This document shows positions 36,608-46,212 of a DNA stretch of 64,000 nt, in pieces. How positions within the stretch are numbered: the first letter of the stretch is position 1; every line of letters begins with the position of its first letter. Source of the DNA: Sulfuricella denitrificans skB26 (lineage in GTDB: Bacteria; Pseudomonadota; Gammaproteobacteria; Burkholderiales; Sulfuricellaceae); contig NC_022357.1 of the NCBI RefSeq assembly GCF_000297055.2, positions 1,933,501 through 1,997,500 on the forward strand, read 5' to 3'. The notes beneath the pieces are model-generated. The model was not told the origin of the DNA. It was given only the letters and a program-made list of their open reading frames with translations, and did no database searches. Made by a program: the position numbers and the translations under genes.

Positions 36608-37855
36608 ATGACATTTACCCTGATCTTCCTCGCTGCACTGACAATCTCCGTACTCTTGCGCTACTGGCTCGCACAACGCCACATCCGTCATATCCAGGCA
36701 CACCGTGCCAGCGTGCCGCAGGATTTCGCCGACCGCATCAACCTGGAATCGCACCAGAAAGCCGCTGATTACAGCATAGCCAAAACCCGCATGGACAATC
36801 TGCACCTCGTGCTGGAATCCGCCCTGCTGCTGGCCTTTACCCTGGGCGGCGGGATCGAGTTGCTGTACGGCCTGTGGCACGGCCTGCTCGGATCGGGGCT
36901 GTGGCAGGGCACGGCGCTGATTCTGAGCGTATTCGCTATTTTAACTCTAGTTGAAATTCCGCTGGGGTTCTACAGCGCCTTCGGTATTGACGCACGTTTC
37001 GGTTTCAACAAGATGACGCCGGCACTGTTTTTCACCGACCTCGCCAAGCAGATGCTGCTCGGCGCGGCGCTCGGCATTCCCCTGTTGCTCGGCGTACTCT
37101 GGCTGATGGGTCAGATGGGTGAATACTGGTGGTTCTATGTTTGGAGCGCGTGGATGGGATTCAATCTGCTGGTGCTGGCGGTTTATCCCACCTTCATCGC
37201 TCCGCTGTTCAACAAGTTCACACCGCTTGCAGATTCGACACTGAAAGAGCAAGTCGAACATTTGCTGCAGAAATGCGGCTTCCACGCACAGGGCTTCTAC
37301 GTAATGGACGGCTCCAGGCGCAGCACCCATGGCAACGCCTATTTCAGCGGCTTCGGCAAATCCCGGAGGATCGTGTTTTTCGACACCCTGCTGACACGCC
37401 TCGGCCACGACGAAATCGTCGCCGTACTGGCCCACGAACTCGGCCACTTCAAGCACCGTCACATCATCAAGCGCATCGTCCTGATGGCCGCCATGAGCCT
37501 GGCTGGACTGTGGCTTCTCGGCTGGCTGATGGACAAGGAATGGTTTTACCACGGCCTCGGCGTCACCACGCCAGGCACGGCCACGGCACTGCTGCTGTTC
37601 CTGCTGGCGATGCCGGTGTTCACTTTTCTGCTGCAGCCGCTGATGAGTTTTTATTCGCGCAAGCACGAATTCGAGGCCGACCGCTATGCTGCAAAAAATG
37701 CCAGTGCCGACGATCTGGTGCGGGCGCTGGTCAAACTCTACAACGACAACGCCTCGACCCTAACCCCCGACCCGTTGCACTCGGCGTTCTACGATTCGCA
37801 TCCACCGGCAGCGATCCGCATTGCACAGCTTCAGGCTCATGCTAGTATTCAGTAA
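36608..37855 (+). CDS. M48 family (Ste24-like) membrane metalloprotease
   Basis: A 415-residue integral membrane zinc protease. The zinc site is HELGH (H276, H280) with the third ligand in KHEFEADRYAA, followed by the C-terminal SHPP motif, all as in CAAX-type Ste24 proteases. Several membrane helices flank it, for example LESALLLAFTLGG and LGAALGIPLLLGVLWL. Bacterial members take part in protein quality control or maturation. It precedes a cytochrome gene by about 20 bases. Confidence 0.92.
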   Translation: MTFTLIFLAALTISVLLRYWLAQRHIRHIQAHRASVPQDFADRINLESHQKAADYSIAKTRMDNLHLVLESALLLAFTLGGGIELLYGLWHGLLGSGLWQGTALILSVFAILTLVEIPLGFYSAFGIDARFGFNKMTPALFFTDLAKQMLLGAALGIPLLLGVLWLMGQMGEYWWFYVWSAWMGFNLLVLAVYPTFIAPLFNKFTPLADSTLKEQVEHLLQKCGFHAQGFYVMDGSRRSTHGNAYFSGFGKSRRIVFFDTLLTRLGHDEIVAVLAHELGHFKHRHIIKRIVLMAAMSLAGLWLLGWLMDKEWFYHGLGVTTPGTATALLLFLLAMPVFTFLLQPLMSFYSRKHEFEADRYAAKNASADDLVRALVKLYNDNASTLTPDPLHSAFYDSHPPAAIRIAQLQAHASIQ

Positions 37856-37876
37856 CATCCACCCACGGAGGTCCAC

Positions 37877-38185
37877 ATGAAATTTATTACACTGCTCCTT
37901 AGCCTGCTGCTCGTCAGCGCCCCTGCGCTTGCCGATCCCTTTCCCAAGGGCGATGCCAAGATCGGTAAAACCCTGCACGACAAGTCCTGCACCAGCTGCC
38001 ACGTTTCCATGACCGGTGGCGACGGTTCGGCCATTTACTCGCGTCTCGAACGCAAGGTAAAGAATCCGCAGCAACTCCAGGCTCGCATCCGCAACTGTAA
38101 TGCCAATGTCGGCGCGAACTGGTTTCCTGATGAAGAAAACCACGCTGCAGCCTACCTCAACAACGCCTACTACCATTTCAAGTAA
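37877..38185 (+). CDS. Small monohaem cytochrome c, possibly SHP-like
   Basis: A 102-residue periplasmic cytochrome. The signal peptide is KFITLLLSLLLVSAPALA and the haem site is CTSCH. No methionine lies where the class I distal ligand is expected. Instead RIRNCNANVGAN resembles the RNCN segment of the Rhodobacter SHP cytochromes, where an Asn binds the haem iron. That assignment is inference. GGAGGT precedes the ATG by six bases; it probably shares a transcript with phhB and rsgA. Confidence 0.82.
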   Translation: MKFITLLLSLLLVSAPALADPFPKGDAKIGKTLHDKSCTSCHVSMTGGDGSAIYSRLERKVKNPQQLQARIRNCNANVGANWFPDEENHAAAYLNNAYYHFK

Positions 38186-38189
38186 CCCC

Positions 38190-38477
38190 ATGAATCCGTT
38201 AAGCTCAGAGCAAATCGCGCAGCAACTGGGCACGCTGGCAGACGGCTGGGAATATGCCGACGGTAAAATCAGCAAAACCTACCGCTTCGATGACTATTAC
38301 CAGACCATGGCCTTCGTCAATGCCGCCGCCTGGGTTTCCCATCGAGAGGACCACCACCCCGACCTTGAAGTGGGCTACAACCAGTGCCGGGTTCGATATC
38401 ACACCCATGACGTCAACGGTCTGTCCGAAAACGACTTCATCTGCGCGGCGAAGATAGACGCCCTGCTAAGCCTCTAG
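38190..38477 (+). CDS. phhB: Pterin-4a-carbinolamine dehydratase
   Basis: Dehydrates 4a-hydroxytetrahydrobiopterin made by phenylalanine hydroxylase, and may act in molybdopterin metabolism. The 95 residues contain WVSHREDHHPDLEVGYNQCR and VRYHTHDVNGLSENDF, with the conserved His triad. The ATG at 38190 is four bases after the cytochrome stop and begins the conserved part; the frame opens further upstream in the cytochrome gene without support. Confidence 0.93.
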   Translation: MNPLSSEQIAQQLGTLADGWEYADGKISKTYRFDDYYQTMAFVNAAAWVSHREDHHPDLEVGYNQCRVRYHTHDVNGLSENDFICAAKIDALLSL

Positions 38478-38478
38478 A

Positions 38479-39339
38479 GTGGGTATGTTGCAGCACGGCC
38501 AGGTTGTTGCCGCCTTCGGCAGGCACTTCGATGTCGAAACGGCAGAGGGCATCGTTTCCTGCGTCACCCGCGGGAAAAAAGGCGGCATCGCCTGCGGCGA
38601 CCGGCTCCAGATCGAGATGACCGGCACCTCCCAGGGTGTGATCAAATCGATCGACCCGCGCTCTTCACTGCTGTTCCGCTCCGATGAGTTCAAGGAAAAA
38701 ACCATTGCCGCCAATGTCACCCAGATCATCGTCGTGGTGGCAGCAGAGCCGGCCTTCTACGAGGATCTGGTCAGCCGCTGCCTGATCGCGGCCGAGGCGG
38801 CTTCGCTCAAGATCGTCATCGTGCTCAACAAGTGTGACCTGGAGCAGGCAACCCAGGCCGCGCTCAAAAAGCTCAAGCTGTACTGCGACCTCGGCTACCC
38901 CCTCGTCACACTCTCGGCCAGACAGGACATCAGCCCGCTGCGCCCCTATTTACAGGGCGAAACCAGCGTACTGGTGGGGCAATCCGGCATGGGCAAATCG
39001 AGCATCATCAACGCCCTGCTGCCGGCGGCGCAGGCGCACACACGCGAGATTTCCCAGGCACTGAATTCCGGCAAGCACACCACCACCCATGCACGCCTCT
39101 ACCACCTTGATGACGACAGCCATATCATCGACTCGCCCGGCCTGCAGGAATTCGGCCTGAGTCACGTCAACGAGATGGACATCGCCCATGCCTTCGTCGA
39201 ATTCCGTCCCTACCTCGGCCATTGCCGCTTCAGCAATTGCCGCCACCTGGTGGAGCCGGGCTGCGCCGTACTGGAAGCCACGATGGCTGGCGAAATCGAC
39301 CGACGACGGCTGGGTACTTTCCACAAACTGGTCAGGTGA
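38479..39339 (+). CDS. rsgA: Small-subunit ribosome biogenesis GTPase RsgA
   Basis: A circularly permuted GTPase for late 30S maturation. The order is an OB-fold, then VLNKCDLE (G4), LSARQD (G5), VGQSGMGKSSIINALL (G1) and DSPGLQEFG (G3), with a C-terminal zinc finger CRFSNCRHLVEPGCAV. At about 286 residues it is normal. The start is GTG 38479 or ATG 38485, one or a few bases after the phhB stop. Its stop overlaps ychJ (GTGA). Confidence 0.95.
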   Translation: MGMLQHGQVVAAFGRHFDVETAEGIVSCVTRGKKGGIACGDRLQIEMTGTSQGVIKSIDPRSSLLFRSDEFKEKTIAANVTQIIVVVAAEPAFYEDLVSRCLIAAEAASLKIVIVLNKCDLEQATQAALKKLKLYCDLGYPLVTLSARQDISPLRPYLQGETSVLVGQSGMGKSSIINALLPAAQAHTREISQALNSGKHTTTHARLYHLDDDSHIIDSPGLQEFGLSHVNEMDIAHAFVEFRPYLGHCRFSNCRHLVEPGCAVLEATMAGEIDRRRLGTFHKLVR

Positions 39340-39728
39340 GCACGCCTCTGCCTTGCCCGTGCGGCCGGCCTTACAGTTACGAAGATTGCTGCGGACGCTA
39401 TACCGGCGACGACACCCCCGCCCCCACTGCCGAAGCGCTGATGCGCTCGCGCTACACAGCCTACACCCTGGCGCAGGAACCCTATCTGCTCGCCACCTGG
39501 CACCCCAGCACCCGCCCAGCCGCGCTGGACCTCAACACCGAACCCCGGCCCAAATGGCTCGGCCTGCAAGTCAAACGTTACCAGGAAACCGACGGCAGCC
39601 ACGCCGAAGTCGAATTTATTGCCCGCTACAAGATCGGCGGCCGCGCCCACCGGCTGCACGAAACCAGCCGCTTCGTGCGCGAAGAGGGGCAGTGGTATTA
39701 CCTGGATGGGGATATCAAGGAAAGCTGA
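39336..39728 (+). CDS. ychJ: YchJ family protein with N-terminal SEC-C zinc motif
   Basis: A 130-residue protein of unknown function. The zinc motif is CPCGRPYSYEDCCGRY, followed by EALMRSRYTAYTLAQEPYLL and an NTF2-like beta domain ending YYLDGDIKES. The GTG at 39336 overlaps the rsgA stop by four bases and gives the usual TPLPCPCG beginning; an upstream ATG in the same frame would lie inside rsgA without support. Only the N-terminal SEC-C copy is present. Confidence 0.88.
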   Translation: MSTPLPCPCGRPYSYEDCCGRYTGDDTPAPTAEALMRSRYTAYTLAQEPYLLATWHPSTRPAALDLNTEPRPKWLGLQVKRYQETDGSHAEVEFIARYKIGGRAHRLHETSRFVREEGQWYYLDGDIKES

Positions 39729-39808
39729 GGCAGCACGGATTATTCGATCCGAATATTACATTTCGGTGTGTATGCTGCAATGCTAAACTGTAAGTTGCTA
39801 ATGCGTTT

Positions 39809-39839
39809 GATCAGACAAGGGAGTTAGTCGGGTCTGATC
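39809..39839 (+). promoter_or_regulatory. Inverted repeat in the leader of the GAF gene
   Basis: An 8-bp perfect inverted repeat (GATCAGAC at 39809-39816 with GTCTGATC at 39832-39839) sits 26 bases before the GAF gene ATG. It could be an operator or a weak terminator for the ychJ transcript; nothing else distinguishes these. Confidence 0.35.
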
Positions 39840-39864
39840 CTATTTAACCAACCGGAAAACGGCC

Positions 39865-40617
39865 ATGGGCAATGAAGAGACTCCGCTAGCCAAGCTGCTC
39901 GACCTGTCCAATTTCCTCGAATCCGAGGGCACCCTGGACGAGAATCTCTATCAGCTCGCGGCAATGGCGGCCAAGATCCTCAACGCGGAAAACTGCTCCA
40001 TCATGCTGTTGAACGATGATGAATTCGAAGAGTTGCGCCTGCGCGTCTGCGCCAACTTTGGAAAGTTGCCAGCCAGCGCCTACCAAAGCCCCGTCAAACA
40101 GGGAGAAGGCATTTCCGGGCATGTCGTCGCCACCGGCAAGTCGCTCCTGATCGAGGACATCACGCAATCGGAATTCGCGCAGGTGGCTCGCCAGCTTCAC
40201 GACCCGCGCAAGAGCATGATTTCCTCCCCGATCCTGATCAACGGCAAGATCATCGGCGTGGTCAACGTCAACAGCCCGAAGCATCCGCGCCCGTTCAACC
40301 TGAATGATCTCAATCTGCTCGACATCGTGGCCTTGTTCATTGGCCGATCAATCCAGGTCATCCAGCTGCAAAATATCCTGAATTCCCGGTTCACCCAGAT
40401 CACCCTTGCTGCCGGAGCAGATAAAACCTTCGGCAACGCCCTGTTCACCGCCTCTCAGAATCCGGATCAGATGGCGAAGATTGTCGCCAAATCGTTCTAT
40501 CGCGAAATGACCAAAGCCGGTTTCGGCTCAAACCAGATCATCAAAGCCGCCGCGGAAATCATCTCGGAGCTGACTCAAAGCCTGCACAAGCACAGCAAGC
40601 GACTAAAAAAACCGTGA
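39865..40617 (+). CDS. GAF domain protein
   Basis: A 250-residue cytoplasmic protein with a GAF domain at about 20-165 (AENCSIMLLNDDEFEELRLR, GISGHVVATGKSLLIEDI and SPILINGKIIGVVNVNSP). The C-terminal 85 residues are helical and Lys-rich (NQIIKAAAEIISELTQSL) and end in KRLKKP. No output domain is seen, so it may act through a partner or bind nucleic acid. It is preceded by an inverted repeat and followed by a hairpin, so it is probably transcribed alone. Confidence 0.78.
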   Translation: MGNEETPLAKLLDLSNFLESEGTLDENLYQLAAMAAKILNAENCSIMLLNDDEFEELRLRVCANFGKLPASAYQSPVKQGEGISGHVVATGKSLLIEDITQSEFAQVARQLHDPRKSMISSPILINGKIIGVVNVNSPKHPRPFNLNDLNLLDIVALFIGRSIQVIQLQNILNSRFTQITLAAGADKTFGNALFTASQNPDQMAKIVAKSFYREMTKAGFGSNQIIKAAAEIISELTQSLHKHSKRLKKP

Positions 40618-40928
40618 TGCCGGTGAATCCTGAAATTCTTCGCCTTTCCTGACTTTCCTGCATACCCCTACCTGCCGGGCAGCAAAATGTGCCCGGACTC
40701 TTTCATACGCGGACGCATCCTCGCATTGATAGATTATCTGAATCGTATGCAGAGCAAATAAAAAAGGGTACGTTTCCGTCGTTCCTTATCTGAATCCTGC
40801 GCCAGACAAGTAGACAACTGGTGGATTATCTGGACAATTGAACCTGGCGGCAGCCCACATGAAAGCCCATTGCTGATTGAGCAATCCGCCCAAGGCCAAC
40901 ATGCGGCAACGCCCTGAGCAGGAGGGGA
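40618..40928. other. Gene-free intergenic region with a hairpin and repeated TTATCTGAATC motifs
   Basis: I see no supportable gene in these 311 bases. A 7-bp perfect stem (CCGGGCA/TGCCCGG, 40675-40696) is a possible terminator for the GAF gene, with little T-tract. TTATCTGAATC occurs at 40734-40744 and 40786-40796, and a partial copy TTATCTGGA at 40826-40834; these might be protein sites but have no known match I can give. Confidence 0.5.
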
Positions 40929-41852
40929 TTACAGTCCACTCAGCACCTTGATATGCGCCGCCACGCTACGGCCCAAGGCATGAAGTTCATACCCCCCCTC
41001 CAGCGCAGATACAATCCGACCTTGGGCATGCTTTTCTGCAACATCTTTGACCTGCTGCGTCACCCAGGCGTAATCGGCTTCCTTCAGTTTGAACATCGCC
41101 ATGTCATCCTCCCAGTGGGCGTCGAAGCCGGCGGAGATGAACAGCATTTCGGGCTGAAAGCGCTCCAGTGCTGGCAGCCAGCGCTCGCTCACCGCCTGAC
41201 GGAACGCAGCACCATCCGTTCCTGCCGGCAGCGGCACGTTGATGATGTGGTCGTTGCCGCTGTCGGCACCGCAGTAGGGATAAAAAGGGGACTGGAAAGT
41301 TGAGCACAGCATGACGCGGGGATCATCGTGGAAGATTTCCTCGGTGCCGTTGCCGTGATGGACGTCAAAATCAGCAATGGCAACGCGCTTCAGGCCATAG
41401 TGCTCAATGGCGTGGGCGACGCCGACGGCGACATTATTAAACAGGCAGAAGCCCATGGCGCGGCCCGATTCGGCATGGTGGCCAGGCGGACGGATGGCAC
41501 AAAAGGCATTCTCAACCTTGCGCTCCAGCACCAGATCAGTCGCCAGTACTACTGCGCCGGCAGCGCGCAGAGCCGCATTCAGCGTGAACGGGTTCATCGC
41601 CGTGTCCGGATCGAGGTAAACCAGCCCATGCTGGGGCGCTGCGGCTTGCACGGCTTCGATGTATTGCGGCTTGTGCACCCGCGCCAGTTGCTCGAACGTG
41701 GCCAGCGGCGCATCATGGTGCTGAAGGAAGGTCAGCAACCCGGAAGCAATCAACTGGTCTTCGATGGCGCGAAGTCGCGCCGGACATTCCGGATGATCCG
41801 CCCCCATGTCGTGCTTGAGGCAATCCGGATGAGTAATATAAGCAGTATGCAA
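40929..41852 (-). CDS. HDAC-family deacylase (AcuC / acetylpolyamine amidohydrolase type)
   Basis: A 307-residue arginase-deacetylase-fold zinc amidohydrolase. The active-site His pair is in IRPPGHHAESGRAMGFCLFN and the zinc ligands are in FDVHHGNGTEEIF with a later Asp in ISAGFDAHWEDDM. It could deacetylate lysines (AcuC-like) or polyamines. It is divergent from a Pat-type acyltransferase gene, 119 bases apart, which favours a protein-acetylation role; that is inference from context. Confidence 0.88.
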   Translation of the reverse strand: MHTAYITHPDCLKHDMGADHPECPARLRAIEDQLIASGLLTFLQHHDAPLATFEQLARVHKPQYIEAVQAAAPQHGLVYLDPDTAMNPFTLNAALRAAGAVVLATDLVLERKVENAFCAIRPPGHHAESGRAMGFCLFNNVAVGVAHAIEHYGLKRVAIADFDVHHGNGTEEIFHDDPRVMLCSTFQSPFYPYCGADSGNDHIINVPLPAGTDGAAFRQAVSERWLPALERFQPEMLFISAGFDAHWEDDMAMFKLKEADYAWVTQQVKDVAEKHAQGRIVSALEGGYELHALGRSVAAHIKVLSGL

Positions 41853-41971
41853 TTGTCACACCTAAAATCGTGCCGTCAACTAAAATAGAAGAAAGAAACT
41901 GAACACGCCGAATTCGCTCAATCATCTCCCTTAATTATATATTTAACCTAAACAACAGCGAGTGCAAGCCC

Positions 41972-44650
41972 ATGGGACAACATTACCTCAGTACCCTTTT
42001 CTCCCCCAAATCGGTCGCGATCATCGGCGCCAGCGACCGCGCCGACTCGGTGGGAGCCATCGTATTCAAAAACATGCTGGAAAGCGGCTTCAAGGGGTCG
42101 CTTTACCCGATCAACCCGAACCACAAAAAGGTACAGGGGAAAAAAGCCTACGCTTCGATCGAGGACATCGGCAAACCGGTTGAACTGGCGGTGATCTGCA
42201 CCAATGCGGCTACCGTACCCGACGTCATCGAAGCCTGCGGCAAGCACGGCGTGCGCGCTGCGGTGGTGCTGTCCGCCGGTTTCAGCGAAATCGGCGCCCG
42301 TGGCGCCGAAATCGAACGCACCATGCTGGCCAACGCCAGAACTTACGGCGTGCGCATTATCGGCCCCAACTGCCTGGGGATCATGCGCACCGGCATCGGT
42401 CTCAATGCCACTTTCTTCAAGGGCAACGTCAAGCCCGGCAAGCTCGCGCTGGTATCGCAATCGGGCGCGCTCTGTACCGCCATTCTGGACTGGGCGCCAG
42501 CCAACGACATCGGATTCTCCAGCGTGGTTTCGATGGGCACCTCGGCCGACGTGGATTTCGGTGAAATTCTCGACTATCTGGCATCAGACCCGCAAACCGA
42601 AAGCATCCTGATCTACATCGAGGGCATCCACAAGGCGCGCGGCTTCATGAGCGCCCTGCGCGCCGCCGCCCGCTCCAAGCCGGTGTTCGTGGTCAAGGTT
42701 GGCCGCCATGCCGCCGGCTCGAAGGCGGTAATGTCGCACACCGGCGCACTGGTCGGCTCCGACGACGTGTTCGACGCCGCCGTGCGCCGCGCCGGCGTAG
42801 TGCGCGTAATGTCGATCGGCGAACTGTTTTCCGCCGCCAAGGCACTTGCCTCTCCCCACCGCTCCAGCGGTAACCGGCTGGCCATCGTCACCAACGGCGG
42901 CGGGCCGGGCGTGATGGCGATCGACCATGCGGTCGACCTGGGTGTCACTGTTGCCAGCTTGTCCGATCAGACTATCGAAGCGCTGAATAAAGTGCTGCCC
43001 GCCACCTGGTCGCACAACAATCCGGTGGACATCATCGGCGACGCTACGCCGGAACGCTATCGCGACGCAGTCACCATCTGCATGGAAGATTCAGACGTAG
43101 ATGGCGTGCTGGTTATCCTCACCCCCCAGGCGATGACTAACCCGCTGGCAGTGGCCAACACGTTGATCGAAATCGCCAGCCGCTTCAAGAAACCCATGCT
43201 GACCTGCTGGATGGGCGACATCCAGATCAAGGCCGGAAGGGCCGCATTTGCCCAGGCACGCATCCCCACCTTCAGCACGCCGGAATCTGCAGTCGAGGCC
43301 TTCTCCTACATCACCGCCTTCTACCGCAACCAGCGCCTTCTGGCTCAGACTCCCGGCCCGCTATCGCACCGCGACGAACCGGACGTGGAAGGCGCACGCA
43401 TGCTGATTGAAACCGTGCTGTCCGAACGGCGCAAGGTGCTCTCTGAAATGGAATCCAAGGCCTTGCTGGCCGCATTCCGCATCCCGGTGGCGAGCACCGT
43501 CATCGCCCGCTCTCCCGGCGAGGCACTGCTCCTGGCCCAGCAACTCGGCTTCCCGGTGGCAATGAAAGTCAACTCGCCCGACATCACGCACAAATCTGAT
43601 GCCGGCGGTGTCAAGCTCAACCTGATGAACGCGCCGGCAGTGCGTGCCGCCTATCAGGACATCATCACCGAAGTAAAGAAAAACCGGCCAGAGGCACACA
43701 TCGACGGCATCGCCATCCAGCCCATGGTGGTCAAGCCCAATGGCCGCGAGTTGATGCTCGGCGTCACTTCCGACCCGGTATTCGGCCCGGTGATCACCTT
43801 CGGTGCCGGCGGCACCACGGTAGAAGTACTGGGAGACCGCGCCGTTGCGTTGCCGCCCCTGAACAGCTTTCTGGTGCGCGAACTGATTGCCGGCACGCGC
43901 ATCTCTAAACTGCTCGGCGCCTTCCGCCACATGCCGCCAATCCAGAGGGAGGCACTGGAAAGCCTGCTACTGCGCGTTTCAGAGATGGTGTGCGAGTTGC
44001 CCTGGCTGAAGGAGATGGACATCAACCCGCTAATCGTCGACGAAAACGGTGCGTTGGCGGCGGATGCGCGCGTGATGGTGGATTTCGCCCCGGTCTCCGG
44101 CGACCGCTATGCTCATATGGCGATCTATCCCTACCCTTCCCACCTCGTCACCGAGTGGCAGTTGCCGGACGGCACGGAAATCACCATCCGCCCAATCCGC
44201 CCGGAAGATGCCGAAATGGTGCAGGAGTTCGTGCGCAACCTCTCTGCCGAGGCCAAATACTTCCGCTTCATGAACACCCTGCAGGAACTCTCCCAAACCA
44301 TGCTGGCGCGCTTCACGCAGATCGACTACGACCGCGAAATGGCGCTGATTGCCGTGACCGAAGAAAACGGCAAAGAAGTGGAAATCGGCGTCTGCCGCTA
44401 CGCCATCAACCCAGATGGCGAATCCTGCGAATTCGCCCTGGTGGTAAGCGACCAGTGGCAGCACAAGGCAATCGGCCACAAGCTGATGGGCAGCCTGATG
44501 GACGCGGCGCGCACCCGGGGTCTGAAAACCATGGAAGGCGAAGTACTGGCGGGCAATCACAACATGCTCAAGCTGGTTGGGACGCTTGGCTTCGCCATCA
44601 CCACCAGCGAGGAAGACTCGGCCATCAAGCGGGTGACCCGTAGCCTGTAA
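41972..44650 (+). CDS. Pat-like protein acetyltransferase (NDP-forming acyl-CoA synthetase domains plus GNAT)
   Basis: An 892-residue protein. About 1-460 is a CoA-binding/ligase region (PKSVAIIGASDRADSVGAIV, GPNCLGIMRTG), about 470-710 an ATP-grasp module (GFPVAMKVNSPDITHKSDAG), and the last 160 a GNAT acetyltransferase. E. coli Pat (YfiQ) has the same layout but lost the phospho-His of ADP-forming synthetases; here SHTGALVG keeps it (H256). The protein may thus have synthetase activity too. It is followed after five bases by a kinase-like gene. Confidence 0.9.
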   Translation: MGQHYLSTLFSPKSVAIIGASDRADSVGAIVFKNMLESGFKGSLYPINPNHKKVQGKKAYASIEDIGKPVELAVICTNAATVPDVIEACGKHGVRAAVVLSAGFSEIGARGAEIERTMLANARTYGVRIIGPNCLGIMRTGIGLNATFFKGNVKPGKLALVSQSGALCTAILDWAPANDIGFSSVVSMGTSADVDFGEILDYLASDPQTESILIYIEGIHKARGFMSALRAAARSKPVFVVKVGRHAAGSKAVMSHTGALVGSDDVFDAAVRRAGVVRVMSIGELFSAAKALASPHRSSGNRLAIVTNGGGPGVMAIDHAVDLGVTVASLSDQTIEALNKVLPATWSHNNPVDIIGDATPERYRDAVTICMEDSDVDGVLVILTPQAMTNPLAVANTLIEIASRFKKPMLTCWMGDIQIKAGRAAFAQARIPTFSTPESAVEAFSYITAFYRNQRLLAQTPGPLSHRDEPDVEGARMLIETVLSERRKVLSEMESKALLAAFRIPVASTVIARSPGEALLLAQQLGFPVAMKVNSPDITHKSDAGGVKLNLMNAPAVRAAYQDIITEVKKNRPEAHIDGIAIQPMVVKPNGRELMLGVTSDPVFGPVITFGAGGTTVEVLGDRAVALPPLNSFLVRELIAGTRISKLLGAFRHMPPIQREALESLLLRVSEMVCELPWLKEMDINPLIVDENGALAADARVMVDFAPVSGDRYAHMAIYPYPSHLVTEWQLPDGTEITIRPIRPEDAEMVQEFVRNLSAEAKYFRFMNTLQELSQTMLARFTQIDYDREMALIAVTEENGKEVEIGVCRYAINPDGESCEFALVVSDQWQHKAIGHKLMGSLMDAARTRGLKTMEGEVLAGNHNMLKLVGTLGFAITTSEEDSAIKRVTRSL

Positions 44651-44655
44651 AACAG

Positions 44656-46212
44656 ATGGATGCCACCTTCGCCCGCCAGGAAATTCTGGTTACCGCGCTC
44701 CGCAACGTTCTCGGAGAACCGGTCGAGGTGGTTGAAACCCACATTTCATGGGTACTGCTGGCTGGCGACTACGCCTACAAGATCAAGAAAGCGGTCGACC
44801 TCGGCTTTCTCGATTTCAGCACCCTGGGAAAGCGTCATTTCTATTGTGCGGAAGAACTGCGCCTAAACCGGCGACTGGCGCCAGATCTCTACCTGGAGGT
44901 CGTTCCCATCGCCGGCAGCGCAGATCATCCTGTCTTGAGCGGCCCCGGTCCACTTATCGAATACGCCGTTAAAATGCGGCGCTTTCCCCAGTTTTGTTTG
45001 CTCGACCAAGTATTGCTGCGCGGCGAACTGACCTCTGAAATGATAGACGCCATTGCCCGCAAAATAGTCGATTTCCATGGACGAACTGCAGTCGCAGACA
45101 ACAAGAGTCCTTTTGGCACGCCGGAGCGGACTCACCTGCCAATGGTGGAAAATTTCGCGCAAATTCGTCCGCGACTGCGGGATAAAAAAGACCTGATCCG
45201 CCTGGATGAACTGGAGCGATGGAGCGAACAGGAATATCTGGCCCGTTGGGACGCCCTTGCGGCGCGCAAGGCACGGGGCTTTGTCCGCGAGTGCCATGGC
45301 GACCTGCATCTCGGCAACATGGCACTACTGGATGGGGAGGCGGTTCCCTTCGACTGCATCGAGTTCAGCGACAACCTGCGCTGGATCGATGTCATCAGTG
45401 AGGTGGCTTTTCTGACCATGGATCTGCATGGCCGCGGACGGTCTGATCTGGCGCGCCGATTTCTCAATGCCTACCTGGAGCAAACCGGGGATTACGAAGG
45501 TCTTGAGGTGCTGCGCTACTACCTGGTGTACCGGGCCATGGTGCGTGCCAAGGTGGCCTGCATCAAGGCCGGACAGGAGAGACTGTCCGCCGGCCACTGG
45601 GCGCAATACCGAAACCACATCGAACTGGCGACAGAGTTTGCTCGCCCCCTGCAACCTTTGCTCACCATCACCCACGGCCTGTCCGGCGCCGGAAAAACCA
45701 CGGTCACGCAATCGTTGCTGGAAGCAACAAGCTTGTTCCGAGTCCGTTCCGATGTAGAAAGAAAACGCTTGTATGGGCTCAAGCCGGAGGCGCGCAGCGG
45801 CGCAGGGACTGGCGAAAGCATTTACTCTCCGGAAGCCAATGAGCGCACCTACCGACGACTGACGGAGGTTGCGCGGGGAATTATCCAGTCCGGCTTTTCA
45901 GCTATCGTCGATGCGGCATTCCTGAAACGACGAGAGCGTGCATCCTTCCATGAACTGGCTCAGGAATTAAACATTCCTTTCGTCATTCTGGATGTCACTG
46001 CTCCCGAAAACCTGCTGCGGGAACGAGTCAAGCAACGCATGCAACAAGGGCGAGATGCCTCGGAAGCGGATATCACAGTACTGGAAAATCAGCTCCGCAA
46101 CAGCGAGCCGCTAGACGCCAGCGAACTGGCCTTGGCTATCGACGTGGATACGGAACAGAAAGAGAATATTCAGGCGCTTGTGCAGCGCCTGATGAAGGCT
46201 ACTTCTTGCTGA
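44656..46212 (+). CDS. Fused aminoglycoside-phosphotransferase-like and P-loop kinase protein
   Basis: A 518-residue two-domain protein. The first 330 residues are APH-like with the catalytic loop ECHGDLHLGNMAL and FDCIEFSDNLRWIDVISE. The last 180 are a P-loop kinase of the Zeta/AAA_33 type: HGLSGAGKTTVTQSLLE, DVERKRLYGL and IVDAAFLKRRERASFH. Such fusions are common, and the substrate is unknown. It starts five bases after the Pat gene, so it is probably cotranscribed; it overlaps the convergent DUF2934 gene by 14 bases. Confidence 0.86.
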   Translation: MDATFARQEILVTALRNVLGEPVEVVETHISWVLLAGDYAYKIKKAVDLGFLDFSTLGKRHFYCAEELRLNRRLAPDLYLEVVPIAGSADHPVLSGPGPLIEYAVKMRRFPQFCLLDQVLLRGELTSEMIDAIARKIVDFHGRTAVADNKSPFGTPERTHLPMVENFAQIRPRLRDKKDLIRLDELERWSEQEYLARWDALAARKARGFVRECHGDLHLGNMALLDGEAVPFDCIEFSDNLRWIDVISEVAFLTMDLHGRGRSDLARRFLNAYLEQTGDYEGLEVLRYYLVYRAMVRAKVACIKAGQERLSAGHWAQYRNHIELATEFARPLQPLLTITHGLSGAGKTTVTQSLLEATSLFRVRSDVERKRLYGLKPEARSGAGTGESIYSPEANERTYRRLTEVARGIIQSGFSAIVDAAFLKRRERASFHELAQELNIPFVILDVTAPENLLRERVKQRMQQGRDASEADITVLENQLRNSEPLDASELALAIDVDTEQKENIQALVQRLMKATSC

